NCBI GenBank assembly: GCA_947450325.1
Contig: CANFUT010000008.1
Location: 94,211 to 127,022, forward strand
Source of the DNA: Flavobacteriia bacterium
Lineage (GTDB): Bacteria > Bacteroidota > Bacteroidia > Flavobacteriales_D > Crocinitomicaceae
Direction: 5' to 3'
Length of the DNA stretch: 32,812 nucleotides
Under the pieces are notes generated by a model that had not been told where the DNA came from, made no database searches, and was given only the letters and a program-made list of their open reading frames with translations. Position 1 is the first letter of the stretch; each line of letters opens with the position of its first letter. Shown piece after piece: positions 1-9,300 of this stretch. The translations under genes were made by a program, and so were the position numbers.

Positions 1-1135
1 AACCATTCGCTTCTTTTGAAAAAACCTTCTCCTCAAAAACCAACTTCCCATGCACATCGCGCACTTCGAGTTGGAGCGGTTTATCGCTCATTAAACCTGA
101 AATGGAAAAACTACCTTTACTCGGATTTGGAAAAACCCGCACATTCTGGAATTCATTCTCCTCCAAGCCCGCGCCACCTATGACGGTGACATGCACTACA
201 TGGTCTGTTTCTACGCCGTTGAATGTTTCTTTGGCGATGTAATCTCTGCTTGTGGGAGGTGTGACATAAATGCCCGGCGCATTGGATATGAAATCTAAAT
301 TATCGGTGTACCAATCGATGTCTAAACCAGTAATCGCAGGACCGATGAGCACGCTATCGCCATAATAAACCGTGGTGTCGTGGTATTGCCAGAAAGGTTG
401 GGTGATCTCTTCTACGAGGACGTCGTCGATGAAGTAGTAGGAATATGCATTTTCTCCTGATGGATTTACCAAAAAACGATTTGTATTCGAATCGTTGTAA
501 AAATTGCCTATGGCTAAATAGGATTCATTGCCTTGGGCTTTGTATATCCCCCCAAATCTTGTCCAATTCATTGTATCTTTAATTGGTGCAACGTCAAAAT
601 TCATTATACTGGAAGACAACTCAATAACGGTTTCAATAGGGCTACTATGTGCCACATCAGATAAATTAAGACCCAAGTTATGAATAGCATACTGTTCATA
701 GTTTACTAAGTTTGCATAAGCAAAAACCTTATAAGTTTTATTTGCTTGCAATGTTTCTGACAATTGGATTTGCAAGTATTCTCGAATATTGGTACCAGGA
801 TGATAAAAGCCCATTAGCCCCGCAAATGCATTTCCCGTTCGTGGTTGTTGGTATGAAAACACAACATTTGGAACGCCAAACTCATTAACCAAATTAGCAC
901 AAGAATTAAAATAATCTGGGGACGTATCTGCTCCTGTCCATGGGGGAACTAAATTTATTTGATTAACTGTTGTGGGGCAATTAGTGAAAATCTCAAAACT
1001 TGGGTTAGGCACTAAATTTTGTGCCTTACCACCAAAACACAACACAAGCAAAACAACCAAACTAGCAATTTTCAAACAGCCATTGAAAGGTTTAAATTTT
1101 ATTTTGGAAGTAAAATTATTAGTCAGTGATTGCAT
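1..1135 (-). CDS. Secreted T9SS type A sorting-domain protein, C-terminus cut by window edge
   Basis: An open frame runs without a stop from the ATG at 1135 to the window edge, giving 378 visible residues; the end of the gene lies outside. The N-terminus has a signal peptide with a long n-region (hydrophobic core about residues 24-34, IASLVVLLVLC, then GGKAQ). The mature protein begins with NLVPNPSFE, a common opening in Bacteroidota surface proteins that carry a jelly-roll, carbohydrate-binding-like domain. The last visible part has VFPNPSKGSFSISG and LEVRDVHGKLVFEE, which is the start of a T9SS type A sorting domain, so roughly 15-25 residues are probably missing. An in-frame TGA lies nine codons upstream of the ATG and no other ATG intervenes, so the start is firm. 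The protein is expected to cross the outer membrane by T9SS. The cargo's own activity cannot be told from sequence. Confidence 0.85.
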   Translation of the reverse strand, partial: MQSLTNNFTSKIKFKPFNGCLKIASLVVLLVLCFGGKAQNLVPNPSFEIFTNCPTTVNQINLVPPWTGADTSPDYFNSCANLVNEFGVPNVVFSYQQPRTGNAFAGLMGFYHPGTNIREYLQIQLSETLQANKTYKVFAYANLVNYEQYAIHNLGLNLSDVAHSSPIETVIELSSSIMNFDVAPIKDTMNWTRFGGIYKAQGNESYLAIGNFYNDSNTNRFLVNPSGENAYSYYFIDDVLVEEITQPFWQYHDTTVYYGDSVLIGPAITGLDIDWYTDNLDFISNAPGIYVTPPTSRDYIAKETFNGVETDHVVHVTVIGGAGLEENEFQNVRVFPNPSKGSFSISGLMSDKPLQLEVRDVHGKLVFEEKVFSKEANG

Positions 1136-1200
1136 ACGTAATAATAGTAGAATGGCGCATCAATACAGCTAAATTCAATGCAGGAATTCAATTTCAAACG

Positions 1201-1208
1201 TAAAGGTA
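1201..1208 (-). promoter_or_regulatory. Candidate -7 element for the T9SS protein at 1135
   Basis: Reading the minus strand, TACCTTTA fits seven of eight positions of the Bacteroidota -7 consensus TAnnTTTG. A TTTG lies about 22 bp upstream. This would give a leader of roughly 60 nt. It is a weak call in AT-rich DNA. Confidence 0.35.
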
Positions 1209-1260
1209 TAAAATTCAATTGAATATCATTCAAAAAAGAAGTTGATTTTTCAGGACAGAA

Positions 1261-2982
1261 TTACAACCTTACCTTTTCAAAAAACGCATCCAATTCTTGG
1301 TCGTTAATCGCTGACGATGTAAAAATCTCCATCAATTTCGGGCGTCCATCTTCTGCGTAAGCGTAAAAATCTGGCATTTGGTTTTCGATTTCTTCGATGC
1401 TTTTAGCGGAAGTGTATTCCACTTGAAAGGCTTTGCAAATGTTTTCGGCAGAAAATTGGTGGTTGAAAACGAAAAAGTCGTCCAATTCGGCGGTGCTTTT
1501 GGGTCCTGGGATGATTTTAAAAATACCACCTCCCGCATTGTTGATCATGAAAATGCGCAAATTCGGCGTCAATAAATGGTTCCAAAGCGCATTGCTGTCG
1601 TAGAAAAACGACATGTCGCCAGTGATGAGCGTGTGCCAAATTTCAGGTTTCACAATGGCAGCGCCGCATGCGGTACTCGTGCTTCCGTCTATGCCACTCG
1701 TTCCGCGGTTGCATCTGTAATGAATGCTTTTCACAGGGTCAAAAAGTTGACAGTAGCGAATCACCGAACTGTTCGCCATGTGCAATTCCGAACTTTCTGG
1801 AACGAAATCAAGCACGGTGTTGAAAACGGAAATGTCGCTAAAAACGGAATTTTCAGCAAAAAATGCCTGCGATTTATCTTGAATTAAATAGTCTTTTTGT
1901 TTCCACATCAATCCATAGCGTGAATTTCCAGCGATTTCGAAATCCAAAATTTCTTTGAAAAATCGGTCTTCGTCCATCGGAATTGTGTGGGTCAAGGATT
2001 GATAAGTGTCCATAAACAAAAAGTCGTAGCCAATTTTGAAATGGGCTTTCGGCTGAAAAGTTCTCAAATACGTTTTGATGCGTTTTGAAACCACTGCGCC
2101 ACCAATTGTAATCAATAAATCGGGCGCAAAATCTGCTTTTTCTGCTTCTGAAATCGAATTCAACGAGCGGTCAATGCAATGATTGAAAGCAGTATTGACC
2201 AAATTCGAAGTGTTTTCAACCAAGACAGCGACAGAAGGATCTTTCGCCAATTCCGACAACAAACGTTCTAGGTTTTCGTTGGGCGACATTTGCCCGCAAA
2301 CAATCATTTTTTTGGAAGAATTAGCCCAAATTTCTTTGATGGTTTCTCTTTGTCTGTGGTTCAATTTCGTGTCAGGTTCCAATGCGAAAATATTTTTGAA
2401 ATCGCTGTTTGAAATCGCCAATTCTGATTGGTTGTACAAAGGTTCTGAAAACGGCAAATTGATGTGCACGGGACCTTTCACCTTGCCAGTTGCTGCATGA
2501 AAAGCTGCAGAAAGTTCGCGCGATAAAAACCAATTCAAATCTTTGCTTCCTTCGTTTTCAGGAATCGTCACCGAATATCTGATGTGACTTTTGAAAACTT
2601 CGTGCTGCACGATTGTTTGTCCATCGCCTTGATCTACCCACGCTTGCGGTCTGTCGGCGGTAAAAACAATCATCGGAATTTGTTGGTAATATGCTTCAGC
2701 AATCGCTGGATAATAGTTGAGTGGGGCAGAGCCAGAAGTACACAAAATGCCAACTGGTTGATTCAATTGTTGCGCCATTCCGAGTGCGTAAAACGCCGCA
2801 GATCTTTCGTCTGGAACAACATGTGTTTGTATGTCAGGATGTTGGTTGAAAGCAATAATCAAAGGCGCATTTCTAGATCCGGGAGAAATAACGACATGTT
2901 TCAATCCGAGTTCGATGCATTGTGAAAGTAAGATTTGTACTCCTTTTTTGGCACTTGATATGATGGTCTGTGAATTTGACAT
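1261..2982 (-). CDS. menD: Menaquinone synthesis protein MenD (SEPHCHC synthase)
   Basis: MenD is a thiamine-diphosphate enzyme that joins 2-oxoglutarate to isochorismate to give SEPHCHC, the first committed step to menaquinone, in the cytoplasm. The protein has 573 residues, close to the family's usual 550-580. Near the N-terminus VVISPGSRNAPL is the MenD-typical ThDP/substrate motif. Further on, LITGDMSFFYDSNALWN and the following INNAGGGIF form the GDxS...NN ThDP/Mg-binding segment. The frame stays open 19 codons further upstream to a TTG at 3039, but I chose the ATG at 2982. The upstream extension is Phe-rich, contains a TAACTTTA promoter-like motif, and MSNSQ... matches where the conserved domain begins. 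No other men genes are in the window, so the gene appears to stand alone on its own transcript. Confidence 0.93.
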   Translation of the reverse strand: MSNSQTIISSAKKGVQILLSQCIELGLKHVVISPGSRNAPLIIAFNQHPDIQTHVVPDERSAAFYALGMAQQLNQPVGILCTSGSAPLNYYPAIAEAYYQQIPMIVFTADRPQAWVDQGDGQTIVQHEVFKSHIRYSVTIPENEGSKDLNWFLSRELSAAFHAATGKVKGPVHINLPFSEPLYNQSELAISNSDFKNIFALEPDTKLNHRQRETIKEIWANSSKKMIVCGQMSPNENLERLLSELAKDPSVAVLVENTSNLVNTAFNHCIDRSLNSISEAEKADFAPDLLITIGGAVVSKRIKTYLRTFQPKAHFKIGYDFLFMDTYQSLTHTIPMDEDRFFKEILDFEIAGNSRYGLMWKQKDYLIQDKSQAFFAENSVFSDISVFNTVLDFVPESSELHMANSSVIRYCQLFDPVKSIHYRCNRGTSGIDGSTSTACGAAIVKPEIWHTLITGDMSFFYDSNALWNHLLTPNLRIFMINNAGGGIFKIIPGPKSTAELDDFFVFNHQFSAENICKAFQVEYTSAKSIEEIENQMPDFYAYAEDGRPKLMEIFTSSAINDQELDAFFEKVRL

Positions 2983-3005
2983 CTTTGTTTGGTAATTTGA
3001 TGATG

Positions 3006-3013
3006 TAAAGTTA
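3006..3013 (-). promoter_or_regulatory. Candidate -7 promoter element of menD
   Basis: The minus strand reads TAACTTTA, 7 of 8 positions of TAnnTTTG, about 24 nt upstream of the menD ATG. The same octamer precedes mdh and the ABC export operon in this window. It supports the start at 2982 over the upstream TTG. No clear -33 TTG lies at the usual spacing. Confidence 0.45.
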
Positions 3014-3244
3014 AAAAAGAATTGAGCAAAATGATTCAAAGGTTTAAGTTTTGCTTTGAAATGACAAACAGCACCGATTCCTTCGTTAATTGAACAATTA
3101 ATTTATTGCAGTTTTGTTAATTTTTGAAATAAAATTGATTTGATTTTAAATATCTGTTTATTAATATTTTAAAATTTAAATTATATTTTTCTGTTCACAT
3201 ATTTCCCTCAAATTTTAACTTTTTTTAATTAAATCTCAATCATT

Positions 3245-3262
3245 TTTAAACACTTGTTTAAA
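3245..3262. promoter_or_regulatory. Palindromic operator, probably bound by the adjacent TetR regulator
   Basis: TTTAAACACTTGTTTAAA has two perfect 8-bp arms around a 2-bp centre (CT). It ends 36 bp before the tetR ATG and 9 bp before the TAATTTTG -7 box, so bound protein would cover the upstream promoter half. TetR-family regulators usually repress their own promoter through such near-perfect inverted repeats. That this regulator binds here is inference from position and symmetry. A weaker 13-of-18 match lies 100 bp upstream at 3145-3162. Confidence 0.6.
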
Positions 3263-3271
3263 TTTGTTGTT

Positions 3272-3279
3272 TAATTTTG
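3272..3279 (+). promoter_or_regulatory. -7 promoter element of the tetR-RND efflux operon
   Basis: TAATTTTG matches TAnnTTTG exactly, 19 nt before the tetR ATG. The nearest TTG (3254-3256) is inside the palindromic operator, but the spacer of 15 bp is shorter than usual. Confidence 0.55.
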
Positions 3280-3298
3280 TGACCAAATTAAAGAAACA

Positions 3299-3913
3299 AT
3301 GAGTAAAGACACAACAACAGAAGCGAAAATCAAAGAAGCGGCTAAGCGGGTGTTTACGAATAAAGGTTTTTCTGGTTGTTCTTCAAGAGAAATCGCCAAA
3401 GAAGCTGGGATGAATGTCGCTTTAGTGAATTATTATTTTAGATCCAAAGAACAATTGTTCAACGTTGTCTTTCATACAGTAATGGATGATTTCATGCTGT
3501 CAATGAAAGACGTTTTTAGAATGAAACAACCGTTGGAAACGAAAGTTCGATTGTTCATTGAAAGAGAATACGAATTTATCACCAAACACCCTGAAATTCC
3601 TGGGTTTATTGTTTCAGAAATGAATCGATGTGAGGTGGGTGATTCCAACAAGCAATTCATCATGGACGAAATCGCTGAAACAGGCATTTTTGAAGAAATG
3701 CATCAAGCGCAAATCACTGGAGAAATGAGAAAAATTGATTTGTTCAGTGCAACGCTTATTTTGATGAGTAATTGTCATTTTCCTTTCATTGCCAAAGGAT
3801 TGATGCAAGAAATTCACCATATCGACGATGAGAAATATGCGCAACAATTGGTTTTACACAAGCAATATGTAATTGAAATGATGATTGGCTATTTATTTCC
3901 AGCCAAAAAATAA
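3299..3913 (+). CDS. TetR/AcrR-family transcriptional repressor of the RND efflux operon
   Basis: This is a cytoplasmic DNA-binding regulator of 204 residues, normal for TetR family. The N-terminal helix-turn-helix is clear at about residues 10-57: AAKRVFTNKGF, then SSREIAKEAGMNVALVNYYF and SKEQLF, matching the AcrR-type pattern. The C-terminal helical half is the variable ligand-binding and dimer domain, and its inducer cannot be predicted. The gene is first in an operon with TolC-like, adaptor and RND pump genes (35 bp to the next gene). It is therefore most likely a local repressor that is released by a pump substrate. A perfect 18-bp palindrome overlaps its promoter region, which suggests autoregulation of the whole operon. 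The ATG at 3299 directly precedes the HTH with a normal short N-terminus. Confidence 0.9.
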   Translation: MSKDTTTEAKIKEAAKRVFTNKGFSGCSSREIAKEAGMNVALVNYYFRSKEQLFNVVFHTVMDDFMLSMKDVFRMKQPLETKVRLFIEREYEFITKHPEIPGFIVSEMNRCEVGDSNKQFIMDEIAETGIFEEMHQAQITGEMRKIDLFSATLILMSNCHFPFIAKGLMQEIHHIDDEKYAQQLVLHKQYVIEMMIGYLFPAKK

Positions 3914-3948
3914 ATATTAAACAAAGAATTAAAATTAGACTAGAATAT

Positions 3949-5247
3949 ATGAAAAAACAATGGCTCGGTTTGATGTTTGTACTCGGTACTTTTACCTTGT
4001 CGGCTCAGACGTTGGATTTAGAAACGTGCTTGCGCATGGCTGATACTGCCAATTTATCGCTCAGAAATGCGAGATTGGATGTAGCAATCAACGACAAGCA
4101 AATTGACGCGTACATGGCGGCAAGATTGCCAAAAGTAACTTTTACAGGAGATTACAAATACAATGCAATCATTCCTGGACAAGTCGTGCCAGGTGCATTT
4201 TTTGGCGGTGCTCCGGGAACTTATTCAACGGTTCAATTCGGTGTTCCTTACAATTTAAGTAATACTGTTCAATTGCAACAAATTGTTTACAATCCGCAGG
4301 TAAATTATGGTTTGACAGCCTTGGCATTGAACCAAAAAGTGTTTGAAATTCAGCAGCGAATGACTGAACAAGAAATCAAACAACAAGTGGCAAGTACGTA
4401 TTTCAATTTGCAAGCGATTTCAAAGCAAGTTTCATTTTTGAATGAGAACATCGAAAATGTAAATAAGTTGATTGCCAACATGGAAAGCATGTATCGTCAA
4501 GAAATGATTATCAGAACTGAAGTGGACAAATTGAATATTTCTCGCTTGAGTTTGGTTAATTCTTTGCAAACATTGAAAGCAACGCAAGAACAATTGGAAG
4601 CCTTGTTGAAAATTTTGATTGGATACGATGCTTCTCAAAAAATTGAATTAGTTTCTGATGATTTGGTACAAAAATCAATTTTGGTAGATGGAACTGCGAT
4701 CAATCGTCCAGAGATTGAGTTGTTGGGAATTCAAATGGATTTGAATCGCGAGGAGAGAAAAGGAACGAATATGGCGTATTTGCCAAGTTTGTCTTTTTAT
4801 GCAGCGTATAATTATACTTACAACATGAAACCGGAAGACGATTTTAGAACAGGAATCGAATCTGCTTTTTTGGGTTTCCGTTTAGATTGGACTTTGTTTG
4901 ATGGAATGGAAAAATTCAACAAACAAAAAGTAAATGCTTTGACCAAAACCAAATTGGAAAATCAAAAAGAATTGGTTGAAAAGCAAATGAACATGGTGAC
5001 TGAAAATGCGAGAAAACAAGTTGACATTCAAGCCAATTCATTGGAGATTTCTCAAGAACAATTGACTTTGGCTGATCGCGTTTACAAAATGACTGAAGCG
5101 CAATTCAAGCAAGGGACAGTAAGTTCAAATGATTTAATCACAGCAGAAAATAATTTGCAACAAGCACAAACAAATGTGGTTTCAGCGTATGTTCAATTGC
5201 GTCAAGCTGAATTAACCTATTTGAAATCAATCGGAAACATAAAATAA
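3949..5247 (+). CDS. TolC-family outer membrane efflux protein
   Basis: This 432-residue protein is the outer membrane channel of a tripartite efflux system. It starts with a clear signal peptide (MKKQWLGLMFVLGTFTLSAQ). The mature part opens with LDLETCLRMADTANLSLRNARLD, typical of the first helical OEP repeat. Long Gln/Glu/Lys-rich helices follow, with a second repeat near residues 320-430 that includes AEN-NLQQAQTNVVSAYVQLRQAELTYLKSIG, the classic TolC family ending. There is no lipobox cysteine, unlike the OprM subgroup. Its position between the TetR gene and the adaptor and RND pump genes, with 37 bp to the adaptor, indicates that it serves this pump. It may also serve the ABC exporter at 25508-28525, which has no channel gene of its own. 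Confidence 0.92.
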   Translation: MKKQWLGLMFVLGTFTLSAQTLDLETCLRMADTANLSLRNARLDVAINDKQIDAYMAARLPKVTFTGDYKYNAIIPGQVVPGAFFGGAPGTYSTVQFGVPYNLSNTVQLQQIVYNPQVNYGLTALALNQKVFEIQQRMTEQEIKQQVASTYFNLQAISKQVSFLNENIENVNKLIANMESMYRQEMIIRTEVDKLNISRLSLVNSLQTLKATQEQLEALLKILIGYDASQKIELVSDDLVQKSILVDGTAINRPEIELLGIQMDLNREERKGTNMAYLPSLSFYAAYNYTYNMKPEDDFRTGIESAFLGFRLDWTLFDGMEKFNKQKVNALTKTKLENQKELVEKQMNMVTENARKQVDIQANSLEISQEQLTLADRVYKMTEAQFKQGTVSSNDLITAENNLQQAQTNVVSAYVQLRQAELTYLKSIGNIK

Positions 5248-5284
5248 GTTACTAGAAATTTAAAAATTTAAACAAATACTAAAA

Positions 5285-6343
5285 ATGAACAAGCGTATAA
5301 TTATAATCGGAATCTCAGCAGTTGCTTTAGTTGGATTGACTGTAATGAAATTGATGTCAAACAAGCAAGAGGTCGAAAAGAAAATTTATATCCACGACAT
5401 GGAAGCGGCCGTTTTGGTGGAAGCAACTTTACCATCGATGCATACTTTTGAAAGTTCTTTTTCTTTCTTGGGAACATTTGAAGCGGTGCGCCAAAATACC
5501 ATTGGATCCGATGCAAATGGAAAAATCATCAAATTGAATGTCGAAGAAGGCGACAAAGTTTCTCAAGGACAAATCATTGCGAAAGTGGACGACGAAATGC
5601 TACAATTGCAATTGCAAAACGCAGAAGTTTCGATCGAAGGTCAAAAAAATGACGACAGTCGTTACAGCAACTTAGCGAAAGACAATGCAGTGCCAGGAGT
5701 ACAAGTTGAGAAAACAAAATTGGGATTGCGTTCTGCTGAAATTCAGAAAAGACAAATCCAAAAACAATTGAAAAGCACCAATATCACAGCGCCTTTTTCA
5801 GGAGTTATCAGCAAGAAAATGGTTGATTTAGGTTCTGTAATCGGAGCAGGTTCACCATTGGTTGAAATCACAGATATTTCTTCATTGAAATTGACAGTAA
5901 GTGTTCCAGAAAGAGACATTTTGAAATTCAAATTGAATCAAGCAGTTTCTGTAAGTGCTGATATTTATGGGAAAAGAATGTTTGACGGTAAAGTGACAAA
6001 CGTGAGTGTTCAAGCTGACAAATCGCACAATTTCAAAGTACAAATTACAGTTAAAAACGCACAACAAGAATTGATGGCTGGAATGTACGGATCAGTTTCA
6101 TTGAACAATAGCAAAAGCATCACGGCTCTGTCTATCCCAAGAAAAGCATTGGTTGGTTCTTCAAAAAATCCACAAGTATATGTAATCAAAAACGGAAAAT
6201 CGATATTGACTTCTTTCAACGCAGGAACATCTGATGGAGAATTCATTGAAGTAGTTGATGGTATATCAAAATCAGACCAAATTATCACCAAAGGACAAGT
6301 GAATTTACAGAATAATTCGAACGTAAAAACGACTTCAAAATAA
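5285..6343 (+). CDS. RND efflux periplasmic adaptor (membrane fusion protein)
   Basis: This 352-residue adaptor links the inner membrane RND pump to the TolC-like channel. A hydrophobic N-terminus (about residues 4-22) anchors or exports it; there is no lipobox cysteine. The half-lipoyl segments are visible: IGSDANGKIIKLNVEEGDKVSQGQIIAKVDD before a rather short coiled hairpin, and STNITAPFSGVISKKMVDLGSVIGAGSPLVEITD after it. A beta-barrel region then follows, with VSVPERDILKFKLNQAVSV. It lies 37 bp after the TolC-like gene and 8 bp before the pump gene, so translation with the pump is probably coupled. The length and domain order are normal for AcrA/MexA-like adaptors. The transported substrate is not predictable. 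Confidence 0.92.
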   Translation: MNKRIIIIGISAVALVGLTVMKLMSNKQEVEKKIYIHDMEAAVLVEATLPSMHTFESSFSFLGTFEAVRQNTIGSDANGKIIKLNVEEGDKVSQGQIIAKVDDEMLQLQLQNAEVSIEGQKNDDSRYSNLAKDNAVPGVQVEKTKLGLRSAEIQKRQIQKQLKSTNITAPFSGVISKKMVDLGSVIGAGSPLVEITDISSLKLTVSVPERDILKFKLNQAVSVSADIYGKRMFDGKVTNVSVQADKSHNFKVQITVKNAQQELMAGMYGSVSLNNSKSITALSIPRKALVGSSKNPQVYVIKNGKSILTSFNAGTSDGEFIEVVDGISKSDQIITKGQVNLQNNSNVKTTSK

Positions 6344-6351
6344 TTTAAATC

Positions 6352-9300
6352 ATGACATTAACAGAATTATCAATCAAACGACCTTCATTTATTATCGTAA
6401 TTTTTACGATTTTGATTGGAGGTGGATTGCTGAGCTACAATCAGCTGAGTTATGAATTGCTCCCTGATTTTTCGCCGCCAATCTTAACTGTAACAACCGT
6501 TTATCCTGGAGCTTCTCCTGCAACCGTTGAAAGTCAGGTTTCAAAACCAATGGAAGATGCATTAAGTGGTTTGGAAAACATTTCCGAAGTAACCGCTTTT
6601 TCGTTAGACAATGCGTCTGTAATGATGCTTGAATTCAAAGCTTCAGCCGACATAGATCAATCCTTGGAGGATGCACAACGAAAAATCAACAACATTCTCA
6701 ATAATTTACCTGAAGGAGCACAAACTCCTGTTATTGCGAAGATTGAACCGAATGCATCTCCTGTCTTGCAAGTAAGTGCGATTGCCAACAACATGCCTGA
6801 AAGAGATTTCATGGAATTGATGGACGACCAAATTTTGCCACAAATCAAACAAACGAAAGGTGTTGCCGAAGTAGTTGTAATTGGTGGAGAAAAACGGGAG
6901 TTTAGAGTCAATGTGGACAAAGACAAAATGAAATTGTACGGACTTTCTCTAAGTGGAATCAACCAAGCAGTGAGTTCATCAAATGTTGAATTTCCTACTG
7001 GAAAATTGAAAGACAATTCAGAACAAATGACTGTTCGTTTGGCTGGAAAATTCAAAACTGTAGAGGATTTACGCAATTTAATTGTTTCTGCAAATGGAAC
7101 TTCAACGGTTCGTTTGGGTGACGTTGCTGATGTAGAAGATGGTTCAGAAGATCAAGTTACTGTTTCTCGTTTCAACGGTGTGAATGGTATCGGTTTGAGA
7201 ATCAAAAAGCAAAGCGATGCGAATGCCGTAGATATGGCACGAGCAACCAAAGATAAATTCAAAGACATCGAGAAGAAATACAGCAAAGAAGGTGTGAAAT
7301 TCACTGTTGCGACAGATACTTCTATTCCTACAATTGATTCTGTAGATGCAGTTATTCACGATTTGGAATTAGCTGTATTATTAGTTGCTGCTGTAATGTT
7401 GCTTTTTTTGCACAGTTTAAGAAATGCCTTTATTGTCTTGATTTCTATTCCAGCTTCGTTGATTTCAACCTTCGTTGCGATGTATTTATTGGGTTATACC
7501 TTAAACTTGATGACGTTGCTAGCGATGTCGTTGGTTATCGGAATCTTGGTGGATGATTCGATTGTGGTCTTAGAAAATATTTACCGCCACTTGCAAATGG
7601 GTAAAAATCGACGTCAAGCAGCCTTGGATGGTCGAAATGAAATTGGTTTTACAGCCTTGGCAATCACCTTGGTGGATGTCGTGGTGTTCTCTCCAGTAGT
7701 ATTTATTGAAGGAACAATTTCAGATATTTTGCACCAATTCTCGATTGTCGTCGTTGTTTCGACCTTGATGTCTTTGTTTGTTTGTTTTACCTTGACGCCT
7801 TGGTTGGCCTCTCGATTTGCGAAAGAAATAAAATTAAATCCCAAAAATCCATTTCAAGCAGTTTTGCTTTGGTTTGAGCGAAGAGTCACACTTTTTACGC
7901 AACAATATGTGAAATTAGTTGGCTGGTCTTTGAGACACAAAATTATCGCGAGTTTGTCAGTTATTGCTATTTTCTTTGCCAGTATGGCGACCATGGGATT
8001 AGGAATTGTGGGACAAGAATTCGTTGCTCAGGGAGATCAAGGAAAATTCATGATCAAATTGAAATACGACAAAAGCACCACTTTCGAAGAAAACAATGCC
8101 ACAACCTTGGAAATTGAACAAATGATTTTGGCTCAAAAAGACATTGTTGACATCGTTTTTGCCAATGTCGGAGGACCAAGTTCTGGAATGGGTGCCGCTT
8201 CATTTGGCGCAGAAAACAAATCTGAGTTGACTGTAAAAATGAAGGAAGGCAAGCAAAAAGATTATCCAACGATGAAATACATGAATGAGATTCGAAACAA
8301 AATAGAATCGAAATATTCAGGTGTGGAAGTAAAAGCGTTGAATATCGGAATGGTTGAATCGGAAGAAGCACCAATCGAAATATTCTTGTCATCAGACGAT
8401 TCTGAATTGTTGATGAAAGAAGCAAGAAGATTGAAAACAGCCATCATGGCAATCAAAGGAGCAAAAGATCCAACGATTTCAACGGATGATGTTACTCCTG
8501 AAGTGCGCATCGAATTAGATCGTGAAAAAATGGGTCAACTTGGTTTGCCTATCGCGATTGTTGGTATGCAACTTCAAAACGGATTGACTGGAAACGATGA
8601 TTCACAGTTCGACGACAAAGGTCAAGAATACGATATCAGAATCATGATGGATAAATTTGACCGCAAAAATGTAGATGATGTGAAAAACATGACCTTTACT
8701 GCAAATGACGGAAAACAAGTTCGTTTGAGTGAATTTGCTGATGTGACAGTTGAAAATGGAAATGGTTCTTTGGAACGTAAAAACCGTATTTCAAACACGA
8801 CGATTCGTTCTTATGTTTTGGGAACTGCCTCAGGAACTGTTTCTGCATCGATTGAGAAATATTTGGAGAAAAAGCCTTTAGATAAAAATATCAGAATGCT
8901 TTGGGGTGGAGAAGTAAAACGCCAAAAAGAATCCATGGGTGCTTTAGGAACTGCGATGGGAATTGGATTGATTTTGGTTTACTTAATCATGGTTGCCTTG
9001 TATGACAACTTCGTTTATCCATTTGTCGTTTTGTTCTCGATTTTGGTTTCGTTGATTGGAGCAATCTTAGCATTGAATTTGACTTCTTCAAGTATGGGGA
9101 TTTTCACCATGTTGGGAATGTTGATGTTGCTCGGACTCGTCGCCAAGAACGCCATTTTGATTGTCGACTTTACGAATCATCTGAAAGAGAAAGGATATAC
9201 AGCTTACAATGCATTATTGGAATCAGTGAGCGAACGTATGCGTCCAATCTTGATGACAACAATCGCGATGGTTGTGGGGATGATTCCAATTGCAACTGCA

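Larger units (their letters stand above)
2983..3298. other. Divergent menD/tetR intergenic region
   Basis: This 316-bp stretch separates divergently transcribed menD and the efflux regulator. It is very AT-rich with long T and A runs. It holds the menD -7 element, a perfect 18-bp palindrome and a TAnnTTTG box for tetR. No coding potential is visible. Confidence 0.6.

Noticed and set aside
1213-1224. ATTCAATTGAAT palindrome upstream of the first T9SS gene
   Set aside because: A 12-bp AT-rich palindrome is expected by chance at this composition, and no regulator gene is adjacent.
2983-3039. N-terminal extension of menD to an upstream TTG
   Set aside because: The extra 19 residues are Phe/Asn-rich and overlap a TAACTTTA promoter-like box; the MenD domain starts just after the ATG at 2982.
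6657-7076. 139-residue open frame opposite the RND pump gene
   Set aside because: Antisense to a highly conserved pump, no domain, no promoter; a shadow frame.
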